Part shown: piece after piece, positions 1 to 7,382 of the stretch
Position numbering within the stretch: position 1 is the first letter of the stretch
Layout of the letters: every line of letters begins with the position of its first letter
Assembly: GCA_905235855.1 (NCBI GenBank)
Contig: CAJONE010000011.1
Span: forward strand, 1 to 50,095
Reading direction: 5' to 3'
Length of the DNA stretch: 50,095 bases
Origin: an uncultured Bacteroidales bacterium
GTDB taxonomy: Bacteria; Bacteroidota; Bacteroidia; Bacteroidales; P3
The notes under the pieces: generated by a model
Seen by the model: the letters and a program-made list of their open reading frames with translations, nothing else
Databases searched by the model: none
What the model was told of the DNA's origin: nothing
Position numbers and translations under genes: made by a program

Positions 1-618
1 GGCGACGTGTTTATGCTGACGGTGCGCATAGCCACCCCGCCGCTGACCCCCGACCGCAAAGGATTCCAGAAGGTGAACCCCGGCATAGCCTCGTCGTACA
101 TCTTCTCGCTCAAGCCCGGCGACAAGGTCGTCATGTCGGGGCCCTACGGCGATTTTCATGTGAGGGAACACAAGCCGTCGGCAAGCGGCATGCGGTTGCC
201 CGAGATGGTGTGGATTGGCGGCGGCGCTGGCATGGCGCCGCTGCGGGCGCAGATCATGCACCTCACACGCACACTGGGTGTGCGCGACCGAGAGATGCAC
301 TACTTCTACGGTGCGCGCGCGCTGAACGAGGTGTTCTATCTCGACGACTTCCTGCGGCTGGAGAAAGACTTCACGAACTTCCACTTCCATCTGGCCCTCG
401 ACCGACAGGATCCGTCAGCCGACGCCGCCGGGGTGAAATACACCGTGGGATTCGTACACCAAGTGATGAACGACACCTACCTGAACAGCCATCCCGAACC
501 CGAGGAGATAGAATACTACATGTGCGGTCCCGGCCCGATGAGCAAAGCCGTGACCGAAATGCTTTACAACCTCGGGGTGGAAGAAGAGAACATAATGTAC
601 GACAACTTCGGCGGTTGA
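1..618 (+). CDS. nqrF: Na+-translocating NADH:quinone reductase subunit F, C-terminal part
   Basis: This is the C-terminal half (about 205 residues) of NqrF, the subunit that takes electrons from NADH onto FAD in the sodium-pumping NADH:quinone reductase of the inner membrane. The frame is open from base 1, so the gene starts outside the window; the GTG at 7 is internal. Visible motifs are the flavin-domain stretch GPYGDFHV, the NAD-binding GGGAGMAPLR, the CGPGPM motif and the family C-terminus YDNFGG. The family is about 410-420 residues, so the 2Fe-2S domain and the first part of the FAD domain are missing only because of the window edge. nqrA-E would be expected upstream. The gene is intact at its 3' end (TGA), and the decayed island begins right after it. 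Confidence 0.95.
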   Translation, partial: GDVFMLTVRIATPPLTPDRKGFQKVNPGIASSYIFSLKPGDKVVMSGPYGDFHVREHKPSASGMRLPEMVWIGGGAGMAPLRAQIMHLTRTLGVRDREMHYFYGARALNEVFYLDDFLRLEKDFTNFHFHLALDRQDPSADAAGVKYTVGFVHQVMNDTYLNSHPEPEEIEYYMCGPGPMSKAVTEMLYNLGVEEENIMYDNFGG

Positions 619-710
619 ACAAAGCCTGCGGGCAAAAAGCAGTCGCGCTAAGCGTGGTAAAATACTTCGTGTTGGAATCTCTTCTGCGTGGTTTAAAACA
701 ATTGTTCAAG

Positions 711-985
711 ATGTCCTTGGTCTCCATGCGGTAGAGGCCATCATTGAAGATGAAGGACTTCTGCAGTATGATGTAGACGCGGAATATCTTGGAGTAGTTC
801 ACATCCTTCTGCCGGACAAGCGACTCCTGCTGGATACCGTCGAAAGGCCCGGCTGTGCGAAAGAATGGGTGACACGCAGGCGGTTCAGCACGTCGCGGCT
901 GTCCACTATCCGCTTCTTATGGATATCGGCCATGCGGGTGTCCTGCAATAGGACGCTCTCGACGAAAGAGCCATCATGACAGCTA
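711..985 (-). pseudogene. Decayed remnant of a second McrC-like (DUF2357) gene
   Basis: The minus strand here encodes a stretch clearly homologous to the middle of the McrC-like gene at 1989-4124. Shared pieces include KKRIVDSRDVLNRL (partner EIADTRDELLRL), HPFFRTAGPFDGIQQES (partner HPFFRTVGPFDGIKQES), VNYSKIFR, ILQKSF, NDGLYRMETKDI. The two halves lie in different frames; a one-base loss near 871-875 explains the switch. Homology stops right after METKDI near 711, and both the N-terminal part and the nuclease domain are absent. The copies differ at many positions, so this is a diverged paralogue or an older allele and not a recent duplication. It lies on the other side of vsr from the fuller copy. 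Confidence 0.7.
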
Positions 986-1428
986 TGGCGGGCGGCAAAC
1001 CAGTCAACAACGAAAAACTCCGCATACTATCACAGGTGGTCACAGGCATCGGATGCCCTGGCACTGGGGTCATTATGAAGTACAGTCTCACAATACACAG
1101 ACTCTCCTCTGCGGCAACCATATAGTGCTCCGCCGCCATTGGCAGTATCTGTAACTACGGCATGTGGCGCGAATAACGGAGCAAAACCACAACCCGGAAC
1201 AGCAGATACAACACGTAAAACCGCACCATCAGCAGCAGCTCATACTGCCACAGGTGCACCGTCTCATTACGCATTTCTCGCGGCATCAACCGGCAGTCCC
1301 TATAAAATATCACGGGAAACAACGTTATGGCGTGGAAAACACTTGATATGTATAATGATGGGAGCCATCTCTTCGAGTCTCCGGCAATGATTTGTCCCCC
1401 CCCCGAAACCGCCAAAAGATTTTTTTGA
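986..1428. other. Gene-free stretch between remnant and vsr
   Basis: No gene with recognisable homology or a convincing start is seen. Short open frames on the minus strand (906-1139 and 1155-1415) are hydrophobic or low-complexity and match nothing I know. A run of nine C lies at 1396-1404, just downstream of the vsr stop. The stretch probably holds debris from the same island. Confidence 0.4.
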
Positions 1429-1992
1429 TTATTCCTGTGCCTTCCTGCCCTCAGCAGCCATAGGCAGTTGTCCTTCCCCTTCTTCTATGCCGTATGGAAT
1501 AGGTTTGTGGCGGTAGAGCGACAACATCTTCTCATTCAACAGCAGCTCCACCTCGCGCATGGTGCGCTTCAGTTTGTCGGACTTCAGCTGGCACTCCCAA
1601 ACCACAATGACCTGCCAGCCGTTGTCCTGCAGCGTCTGGTAGTTGCGCTCGTCGCGCTCCTGGTTGCGGAGTATCTTCTCCACCCAAAAGACGCGGTTGG
1701 TCTGCGGAATCTTGCAGCAGGGAGAACTTTCCACACACTCACGCATTAACGCATTCCCACGTTCACGCATTCTTACGTTGTGTCCGTGCCAGAAACACCC
1801 GTTGACGAATATCGCCGTGCGGTAGGGTCGCAGCACGATGTCGAGCTTGCCGGGTACACTCTTGACGTTCAGCCTATAACGATACCCATGTCCCCACAGC
1901 CACCGCCGCACCAGCAACTCTGGCTTCGTCCCCGAGCCCTTGATATGCGACATACACCTATGCCGCTGCTCCGGTGTCATCCTGTCGGTCAT
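1429..1992 (-). CDS. vsr: Very short patch repair (Vsr) endonuclease
   Basis: A 187-residue Vsr-family endonuclease. In the classic system Vsr nicks beside T:G mismatches arising from deaminated 5-methylcytosine; many homologues travel with restriction systems. Family features seen are MSHIKGSGTKPELLVRR, GYRYRLNVKSVPGKLDIVL with the catalytic Asp at 51, the NGCFWHGH histidine motif (69-71), the FWVEKI.RN.ERD stretch and GWQVIVVWECQL. Between HGH and the Cys/Pro segment there is an unusual insert at about residues 73-88, encoded by a degenerate 8-bp tandem repeat. Its ATG overlaps the stop of the McrC-like gene (ATGA at 1989-1992), so it is the last gene of that operon. No cytosine methyltransferase is present in the window. 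Confidence 0.9.
   Translation of the reverse strand: MTDRMTPEQRHRCMSHIKGSGTKPELLVRRWLWGHGYRYRLNVKSVPGKLDIVLRPYRTAIFVNGCFWHGHNVRMRERGNALMRECVESSPCCKIPQTNRVFWVEKILRNQERDERNYQTLQDNGWQVIVVWECQLKSDKLKRTMREVELLLNEKMLSLYRHKPIPYGIEEGEGQLPMAAEGRKAQE
1737..1776. repeat. Degenerate 8-bp tandem repeat inside vsr
   Basis: Five consecutive octamers related to ATTCACGC: ACTCACGC, ATTAACGC, ATTCCCAC, GTTCACGC, ATTCTTAC. They encode an Arg/Met-rich insert at about residues 73-88 of Vsr that is not part of the usual family core. The reading frame is kept. Confidence 0.6.
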
Positions 1993-4124
1993 TCCGCGGT
2001 CAGTTTGTCCAATGTGGTGTCGTTGAATGTGTGTTGTATTGGGAGTGAAACTATCCTATAGTCAGAAAACAGCTGACGGGCAAACTTAAGGTCGAAAGTG
2101 ATGCGAAGTTTGTCGTCCTCTACTCCTTTGGCCTTGATAGATGTATGAATACCTGTCACAAGATACAGGTCACGTATTCCCTTGTCGGGTATATATGGGG
2201 CGAAGTAGTCGATACCGTCCAGTGGTATGGTGGTTGGGAAGGTGTCGCCAGAGTAGTAGAAGGTGGCGGTGCCGTTCTTGAAATTCTCATACTGAGGATT
2301 GTCGGGCTTGACTACACCGACGAGGACACGATTCTTCACTTCGAGCGTGGTGCCTTTCTGCGGGATAACTTGCTCGACGATTTCAACGGCGTGTTTGTTC
2401 AGTAGGTCTTTGATGAAGTCGGACAATAGTTCGTGCTGGTTGTCGCCGGGACGCATAGGGAAAGCTCCGATATTCACCTCGTCGATGCTGCGACGGAATC
2501 GCGATGCCTCGTCCATCCTTCCGGGGAAGAGTATGTAACCGCCGATGACCTCTTTCTTGATTTTCTCGTCGTGGTGCTTATTGTTGTAATAGATAGCGTC
2601 GCGGTAGCGGTGCATCTGGTTGATGGCGTCGTCGGGTGGCACATCGTTCGCACCATCTTTCTCCAAGCGGTATTTGGCATCGAAAAGGTAGGTTAGCTTC
2701 ATGCCTTCCTGCAGGTCGTCTTTGGTCAGCTGCAGCACGATGTCGGGCTTCTGCGGCACAGTCTTCGACTCCAGTTCGCCTATTCCCTTGATGTCGTCTT
2801 TGTCGCTGTGGCGGGGATTATAGACCAACTCTGCAAGCGTCACATCGTCCTTCTTGAAGATAATCTTCGAGTGCTCGCCCTTGCCGAGCGAGTAGGTGAA
2901 GAGACCGCTCATCTCCGTGCGACTCTGCTGCTCGGGTTCGGTGCCGGTCAGCTCTTTGACCACCTTCTCCACCTGGATGAAGCACCAGATTTCGTACAGG
3001 GTGGCGATGTCTTTGGTCTCCATTCGGTAGAGACCATCGTTAAGACTGAAGGATTTTTGCAGTATGGTGAAGATGCGGAACAGTCAGGAGTAGTTGATGT
3101 CCCTTTGGAGGATGAGCGACTCCTGCTTGATGCCGTCGAATGGTCCCACGGTGCGGAAGAAAGGATGGCGCGACAGGCGTAGCAGTTCATCTCGGGTGTC
3201 GGCGATTTCTTTTTTCTTGGATTCGGCCAAGGTGCCATCCCCCTGCTGTAGCACCCGTGCTGACAATGTGGCATATCGCTTCTGCACGGTCAGCAGGGCA
3301 TGTTTCAAAAAGCGGTTCTCCGGGGTATTGTAGGTGTTCTGCTGCTCCTCCACGTGGTAAAGTCGTTGCTCCTCCGAGCGATGTTCGGCCAGTTGTTGCT
3401 CCAACTGTGGGGTGAAACGGCGTATCTGATCGGCGCGCTTATAGGTCTCGAAGGCTTTCAGACGGTGACGTGGGCGATCGATGATATTGTGTATTGTGCG
3501 GAGGAAGTCGGCTTGCAGACCGCCGAAGATGTTCCACCAGATGATGTCGTAAGATTCTCCTTGCTCCTCCTTGATGCCGTGGTAGGTGCGCCGCAGGTAG
3601 CCCAGCGACAGCATGCGATACTCCGCTTCGATGTCTTGCAGGATAATCTTCCAGTCGTGATGGTAGTCCAACTTGGCCGAGATGACGTCGTAGGAGAAAA
3701 CAAACTTTTTCTACACTCCGTCCACGGTGTAACATATCGGCATGTCGGCACGGCCAATCTCGTTACCGTAGTTCAGGAATCCTGCCAACATCTGCTTGCT
3801 CCCTTTCCAAGAGAAGCGGTCGTTGACATCCTTTCTTGGACTGTCGAACCATGCTTTTGTTACCTTGGGGTCGGAGAAATCCACCCACACGCTATAGTCC
3901 GTCTGTTCGAAGAATACAGCAGGTACCTCGGCATCGTCCTGTGCGATTTCACGCTCTACCTCCTCTTGCACCAGCACCACTTTCTGCACGCCCTCACCCA
4001 ATTGGTAAGAGGAGGTCAACTTCTCCCTGCCGAGGATGCGACTCCCCTTGTCCCACATTCGTTGGAACTGGGTACTCTCCACCGTCAGCGTGAAGTCTTC
4101 GTGTTCGATGCGCAGGAGGTCCAT
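1989..4124 (-). pseudogene. McrC-like DUF2357 / PD-(D/E)XK nuclease gene with two in-frame stops
   Basis: A single 712-codon frame encodes a COG1700-type protein: DUF2357-like N-terminal half, then a PD-(D/E)XK nuclease. In the family this is the nuclease partner of a McrB-like ATPase in type IV-like restriction. The DUF2357 signature NTPENRFLKHALL is clear. The nuclease core shows KPDIVLQL (Asp about 461) and LFDAKYRL (Asp 482, Lys 484). The frame is cut by TAG at 3711-3713 (codon 138) and TGA at 3084-3086 (codon 347), with no frame change at either point. The segments between are otherwise well conserved, so inactivation looks recent. Both stop codons are used as genuine stops elsewhere in the window (surE ends in TAG; the C25 gene ends in TGA), so recoding is unlikely. 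The 3' end overlaps vsr by four bases. Confidence 0.8.
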
Positions 4125-4238
4125 TGCTTATGGTTAATATTTGGTATTGTCAAGTAATAGATTCAATGGCTCCATTTTAATTATCCAGACATAGTTTGGA
4201 CTTTTTGCTTATTGGACTTCTCTTCCATACTAAATGGT

Positions 4239-4571
4239 TTATGCCCAGTAGCTGGTGAAGCCGGTGGCCTTCAGATTGGCGAGCATCTCGTCTATCTTGG
4301 CGGCGGAGATGCTTTGGGTGGCGGACTTGCCCTCTTCTGCTGCGGGAATAAGGACTGTTATCTGTTCTTCCACTAAGGTTTTGAGGCCTTCGAGGACACG
4401 CTTGGTGCGTTCCTCGTCGCCTTCGATGCGAGAAAGGATTTTCATCGAGGTCATCTCGTCGAGGGTCTGCCACAGTTGCAACTTCTCATCCAATTTCTTG
4501 CGGTTGACGGCATACATCAGGAACTCGTTGCGTGTGCGGTAGGCAATATCATGTTGTTTTCTCTCCATCAT
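4239..4571 (-). pseudogene. C-terminal fragment of a McrB-like AAA+ ATPase
   Basis: A 110-residue open frame. I infer that it is the C-terminal tail of a McrB-like (COG1401) ATPase. The pattern YRTRNEFLMYAVN, then a KILSRIEGD segment, then SAAKIDEMLANLKATGFTSYW resembles the end of McrB-like proteins, where a Lys-Ile-Leu-Pro-Arg-Ile-type motif and a terminal GFTSFW-type motif are familiar to me. There is no Walker A or B motif, so the ATPase domain is missing. Its ATG overlaps the stop of the DUF2075 gene (ATGA at 4568-4571), which could be the scar of a deletion joining the two genes. It lies 114 bp upstream of the McrC-like gene, where an McrB partner would be expected. It could instead be an intact small gene of unknown function. 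Confidence 0.5.
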
Positions 4572-6667
4572 ATTTCTTCAATCCCAATAGATTTCAAGTA
4601 TTCATATGTCGTATTGTAGAATTCTGGCAGTCTGGTGTGGTCCTCAGAATTACCCTCAGGAACACAAATAATCATACCCTGTCGGGCACGAGTCATTAGC
4701 ACTCGGTAGGCATTAAGTTGATAGGATTGTGCATCTTTATTTCTAATCTTATTCCACTTACTTCCCTTGAATGCAAAATGATCCCAACCATCGGGGGTAT
4801 ATCTGAAATCACCATCCCAGACAAGGCAGGTCCAATCGAGTTCAAGGCCTTGAATATCGAACTCTGTTGCAGCATCTTCAAGGAAAAGCGACGAGCGGAC
4901 ATCTGTCTTGTCGGCCAAGAACCAGTGCTCTACATCGGGTTGCAAACGGACATCAATGGCCAGTGGTTTAAGTCGATAAGCCTGTGAGGATACGACAATG
5001 CCATATCGCTCGGAGCCACGGGCTTTTCCCTCAAGCCATCGTTTTGCCCTCTCGAGTTCTCTCGTTAAATATAGTGGGTATCTGTCCTTGAATTCCTGAT
5101 AAAGTGCATTTGCTTGTACAACATCCCTATCCAAAACGTAATGTACGAAGTTAGAAAGCTTCTCGGCGCGGAATGACCTCATGGAGACGGCCAAGTGCAA
5201 TTGCTCTACCTGTTGTACATTTTTGTTGTTACCCACCAGTTCGGCGACATTTCCCTCTGCATATTCCTTATCTGTAAGGTGCTTGGATATATAAACTTTC
5301 CAATCGGGGAACGTTTCGTTCATCGCACGAATCCACTCGCCAATACCAGCCTCACCAGTATTGATTTCCTGACCGCCACCCACTAGGCAGACTATTACAG
5401 CCCAGTCCTTACGTAAATCGAGAGACCATATCAAGAATTCTGCTTCGGACATCGGGAAGTTTGGTACCTTTTTCATTCCTCCACGGCTGCCACCCCTGGC
5501 AAGCCATCCTGCCAAGTGCTCCAAATCCCAGCTACGTTGTGCTTCATCAAAGATAGCCACATGCTCCACCTCGCCGTGACCAGCTGTCTTGTGAGCTACA
5601 GATTTTAACTCGTCAATTTCCAGACGTCCGTTTTCTATTGGCAGTTTGATTTTTGCGAGCATGTTAGAACGGTAGCGATGGATAATTTGGATAAACTGCG
5701 ACACCTCGCGTTTAGCATCCGTGATATTGCACTTGTTACCTTTCTCTCGTTCTTTGCGCTGCTTGTCTTTTGCCAATGCTGCGGTGAGAACCTTTACCAA
5801 AGGTCCATTGCCAGAGAGATAAACGGCAAGATTCCTATCCTCCTCGGGTGCAGTTTTTTCTTTCAGGGATTGCTGAATGGCAACATTCAAACCCACAAGT
5901 GTCTTGCCTGCCCCAGGAACACCCGTAACGAAACAAATACTCTTTTCTTCATTTTGTTTGCTCTTCTGAATTACATCCAGAACAAACTGCGTTGTTTCTT
6001 CAAGAGCTGCGCCTGCTGCCTCATGGCGTGTGATATCCTCTACCGAATGTGACTGATATAGTGCACTGGCAGCCTCGATAATAGTAGGTGTCGGTGAGTA
6101 TCTGCTGATGGCCCAATGCGCAAATTCATCTTCTTCTGATGGTATGGCATTCTCGTTCTCAATCACTCGGTCGATGAGTCTCTGCAGAGTATCGGCATTC
6201 GACATAAGAGGATTGTATATTCGGTCGTCATAAACAGAGAATGCCAGTTTGTGACTAACCGTCTTAGCCTCTGTCGCAACTAAAATGGGAACAATGACGC
6301 GATGATGGCTTCCCACATGGAAATTTTTCAAATCAAGTGCATAATCCATCACCTGTTCCATGTCAGACTGTAAATAGGTACTCTGCCCTGCTTTGAACTC
6401 AATGACAAATATGATACCCCTTAGTAGTATTACCACATCAACTCGTTTCCCAAGTCGAGGGATAGAATATTCAAAAATGATTTCAGCATACTCATCCATC
6501 CACGGTGACAAGACCTGCTTCAAGACATCTATTTCCTCGCTCCAGGCATACTTTTGTTCGGACACACTATCGCCTTCATCCATCAACGCTATCTGACCAA
6601 ATATTTCATCTTTCGTCGCATTAATGAAGCCCTGAATTGTGGATTTATAAAAGTATCTATTTGTCAT
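4568..6667 (-). CDS. DUF2075-family nuclease-helicase
   Basis: A 699-residue protein with an N-terminal PD-(D/E)XK-like domain (Asp 77 in RVDVVILL, then VIEFKAG with Glu 90 and Lys 92) followed by a superfamily 1-like helicase core of the DUF2075 type. Walker A is TGVPGAGKT (248-256), Walker B is IFDEAQ (DEAQ at 374-377), a Q/GG-rich motif CLVGGGQEINTGEAG follows, then FDIQGLELDWTCLVWDGDF and the C-terminal arginine-finger motif LMTRARQGM (about 658-664). All motifs are intact and the length is normal for the family. The family occurs widely in defence islands and is presumed to act on DNA or RNA; the substrate is not known from sequence. It is the first gene of the minus-strand island, overlapping the McrB-like fragment. 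Confidence 0.8.
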   Translation of the reverse strand: MTNRYFYKSTIQGFINATKDEIFGQIALMDEGDSVSEQKYAWSEEIDVLKQVLSPWMDEYAEIIFEYSIPRLGKRVDVVILLRGIIFVIEFKAGQSTYLQSDMEQVMDYALDLKNFHVGSHHRVIVPILVATEAKTVSHKLAFSVYDDRIYNPLMSNADTLQRLIDRVIENENAIPSEEDEFAHWAISRYSPTPTIIEAASALYQSHSVEDITRHEAAGAALEETTQFVLDVIQKSKQNEEKSICFVTGVPGAGKTLVGLNVAIQQSLKEKTAPEEDRNLAVYLSGNGPLVKVLTAALAKDKQRKEREKGNKCNITDAKREVSQFIQIIHRYRSNMLAKIKLPIENGRLEIDELKSVAHKTAGHGEVEHVAIFDEAQRSWDLEHLAGWLARGGSRGGMKKVPNFPMSEAEFLIWSLDLRKDWAVIVCLVGGGQEINTGEAGIGEWIRAMNETFPDWKVYISKHLTDKEYAEGNVAELVGNNKNVQQVEQLHLAVSMRSFRAEKLSNFVHYVLDRDVVQANALYQEFKDRYPLYLTRELERAKRWLEGKARGSERYGIVVSSQAYRLKPLAIDVRLQPDVEHWFLADKTDVRSSLFLEDAATEFDIQGLELDWTCLVWDGDFRYTPDGWDHFAFKGSKWNKIRNKDAQSYQLNAYRVLMTRARQGMIICVPEGNSEDHTRLPEFYNTTYEYLKSIGIEEI

Positions 6668-6911
6668 ATAGATTTCAATATAGTGTTGTGTCCTGTAATG
6701 CTTTTTACAAACGGTTTACAGATTAAGCGTTCTTATCCCATTTGCTAACGAAGACACATTTGGTTTGCACAGACAGCATCTCTTGTCAATAGCCGCCAAT
6801 ACCTGCAAATAAATCTATGAATGTATATCTTTTTGCATATCAATTTTAATAGTAACGTATCGCCCTGAATTTTATTGTGTCATCCCCACGCTGCCGTCAC
6901 CGAATCGCGAA
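6668..6911. other. Gene-free stretch upstream of the DUF2075 gene
   Basis: AT-rich, with no open frame of note. It should contain the promoter of the minus-strand island. The best -7-like match on the minus strand is TTTATTTG at 6805-6812, one mismatch from TAnnTTTG, which is weak. Confidence 0.3.
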
Positions 6912-7016
6912 TCAGTCGAGGTCGACTTCTTGGCGGATGGCGTCGCGGCGCTCGGTGGGCGACTTGCCGAACTCGCGCACGGAGATGATGCGGACGGTAG
7001 GTTTTCGGACGGTCCG
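6912..7016 (-). pseudogene. Possible 3' remnant of an unidentified gene
   Basis: On the minus strand a frame ending in TGA at 6912-6914 encodes a charged, protein-like tail that includes RIISVREFGKSP and ERRDAIRQEVDLD. It looks like the end of a real protein. The upstream side runs straight into the 11-bp repeat array, with no plausible start. I do not recognise the family. The simplest reading is the stump of a gene lost through repeat expansion or a nearby rearrangement. Confidence 0.3.
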
Positions 7017-7017
7017 T

Positions 7018-7138
7018 GTCTCGTCTGTGTCATGTCCGTGTCATGTCTGTGTCTCGTCCGTGTCTCGTCCGTGTCTCGTCCGTGTCTCGTCTGTGTCATG
7101 TCCGTGTCTCGTCCGTGTTTCGTCAGTGTTTCGTCAGT
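7018..7138. repeat. 11-bp minisatellite, 11 tandem units
   Basis: Eleven head-to-tail copies of an 11-bp unit, consensus GTCTCGTCCGT. Variants include GTCATGTCCGT and GTCTCGTCTGT; the last two units are GTTTCGTCAGT. There are no spacers, so it is not a CRISPR array. Because 11 is not a multiple of three, the array is read in all three frames and gives spurious Thr/Arg/Asp-rich open frames on the minus strand. It ends about 245 bp before yidC. Confidence 0.95.
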
Positions 7139-7309
7139 GTGCGGAGGATGGGGACAAAAGATGTGGGGACAAAAGATGTGGGGACAACATGAAGATTTAC
7201 ACCATACTGCGGTCAAGAGAAATGAAGTGTGGGGCGACGAAAGTAAGAGGCGTGGAGTCGGAGAATAGCGGTGATTTTCACAAACGGCTCATTTATCGAA
7301 AAAAAAGCG

Positions 7310-7317
7310 TAACTTTG
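7310..7317 (+). promoter_or_regulatory. Candidate -7 box for yidC
   Basis: TAACTTTG followed by C is an exact match to the Bacteroidota -7 consensus TAnnTTTG. It lies 65 bp before the yidC ATG. No clear -33 TTG is seen at the usual distance. Confidence 0.5.
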
Positions 7318-7382
7318 CCGCTTTATGAATTAATGCCCGACACAGCGGAGCGACACTGGATTAAACAATTACGATTTAGAAC

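Noticed and set aside
1396..1404. Nine-C tract as a phase-variation switch
   Set aside because: It lies after the vsr stop in a gene-free stretch and is not placed in a promoter or coding frame I can support.
3084..3713. Recoding of TAG or TGA as sense codons
   Set aside because: surE ends in TAG and the C25 gene and nqrF end in TGA, so both act as stops here.
3300..4157. 285-codon plus-strand frame opposite the McrC-like gene
   Set aside because: Homology (DUF2357) is on the minus strand; this frame only looks open because of base composition.
7018..7138. CRISPR-like array
   Set aside because: The units are 11 bp and directly tandem with no spacers, so it is a minisatellite.
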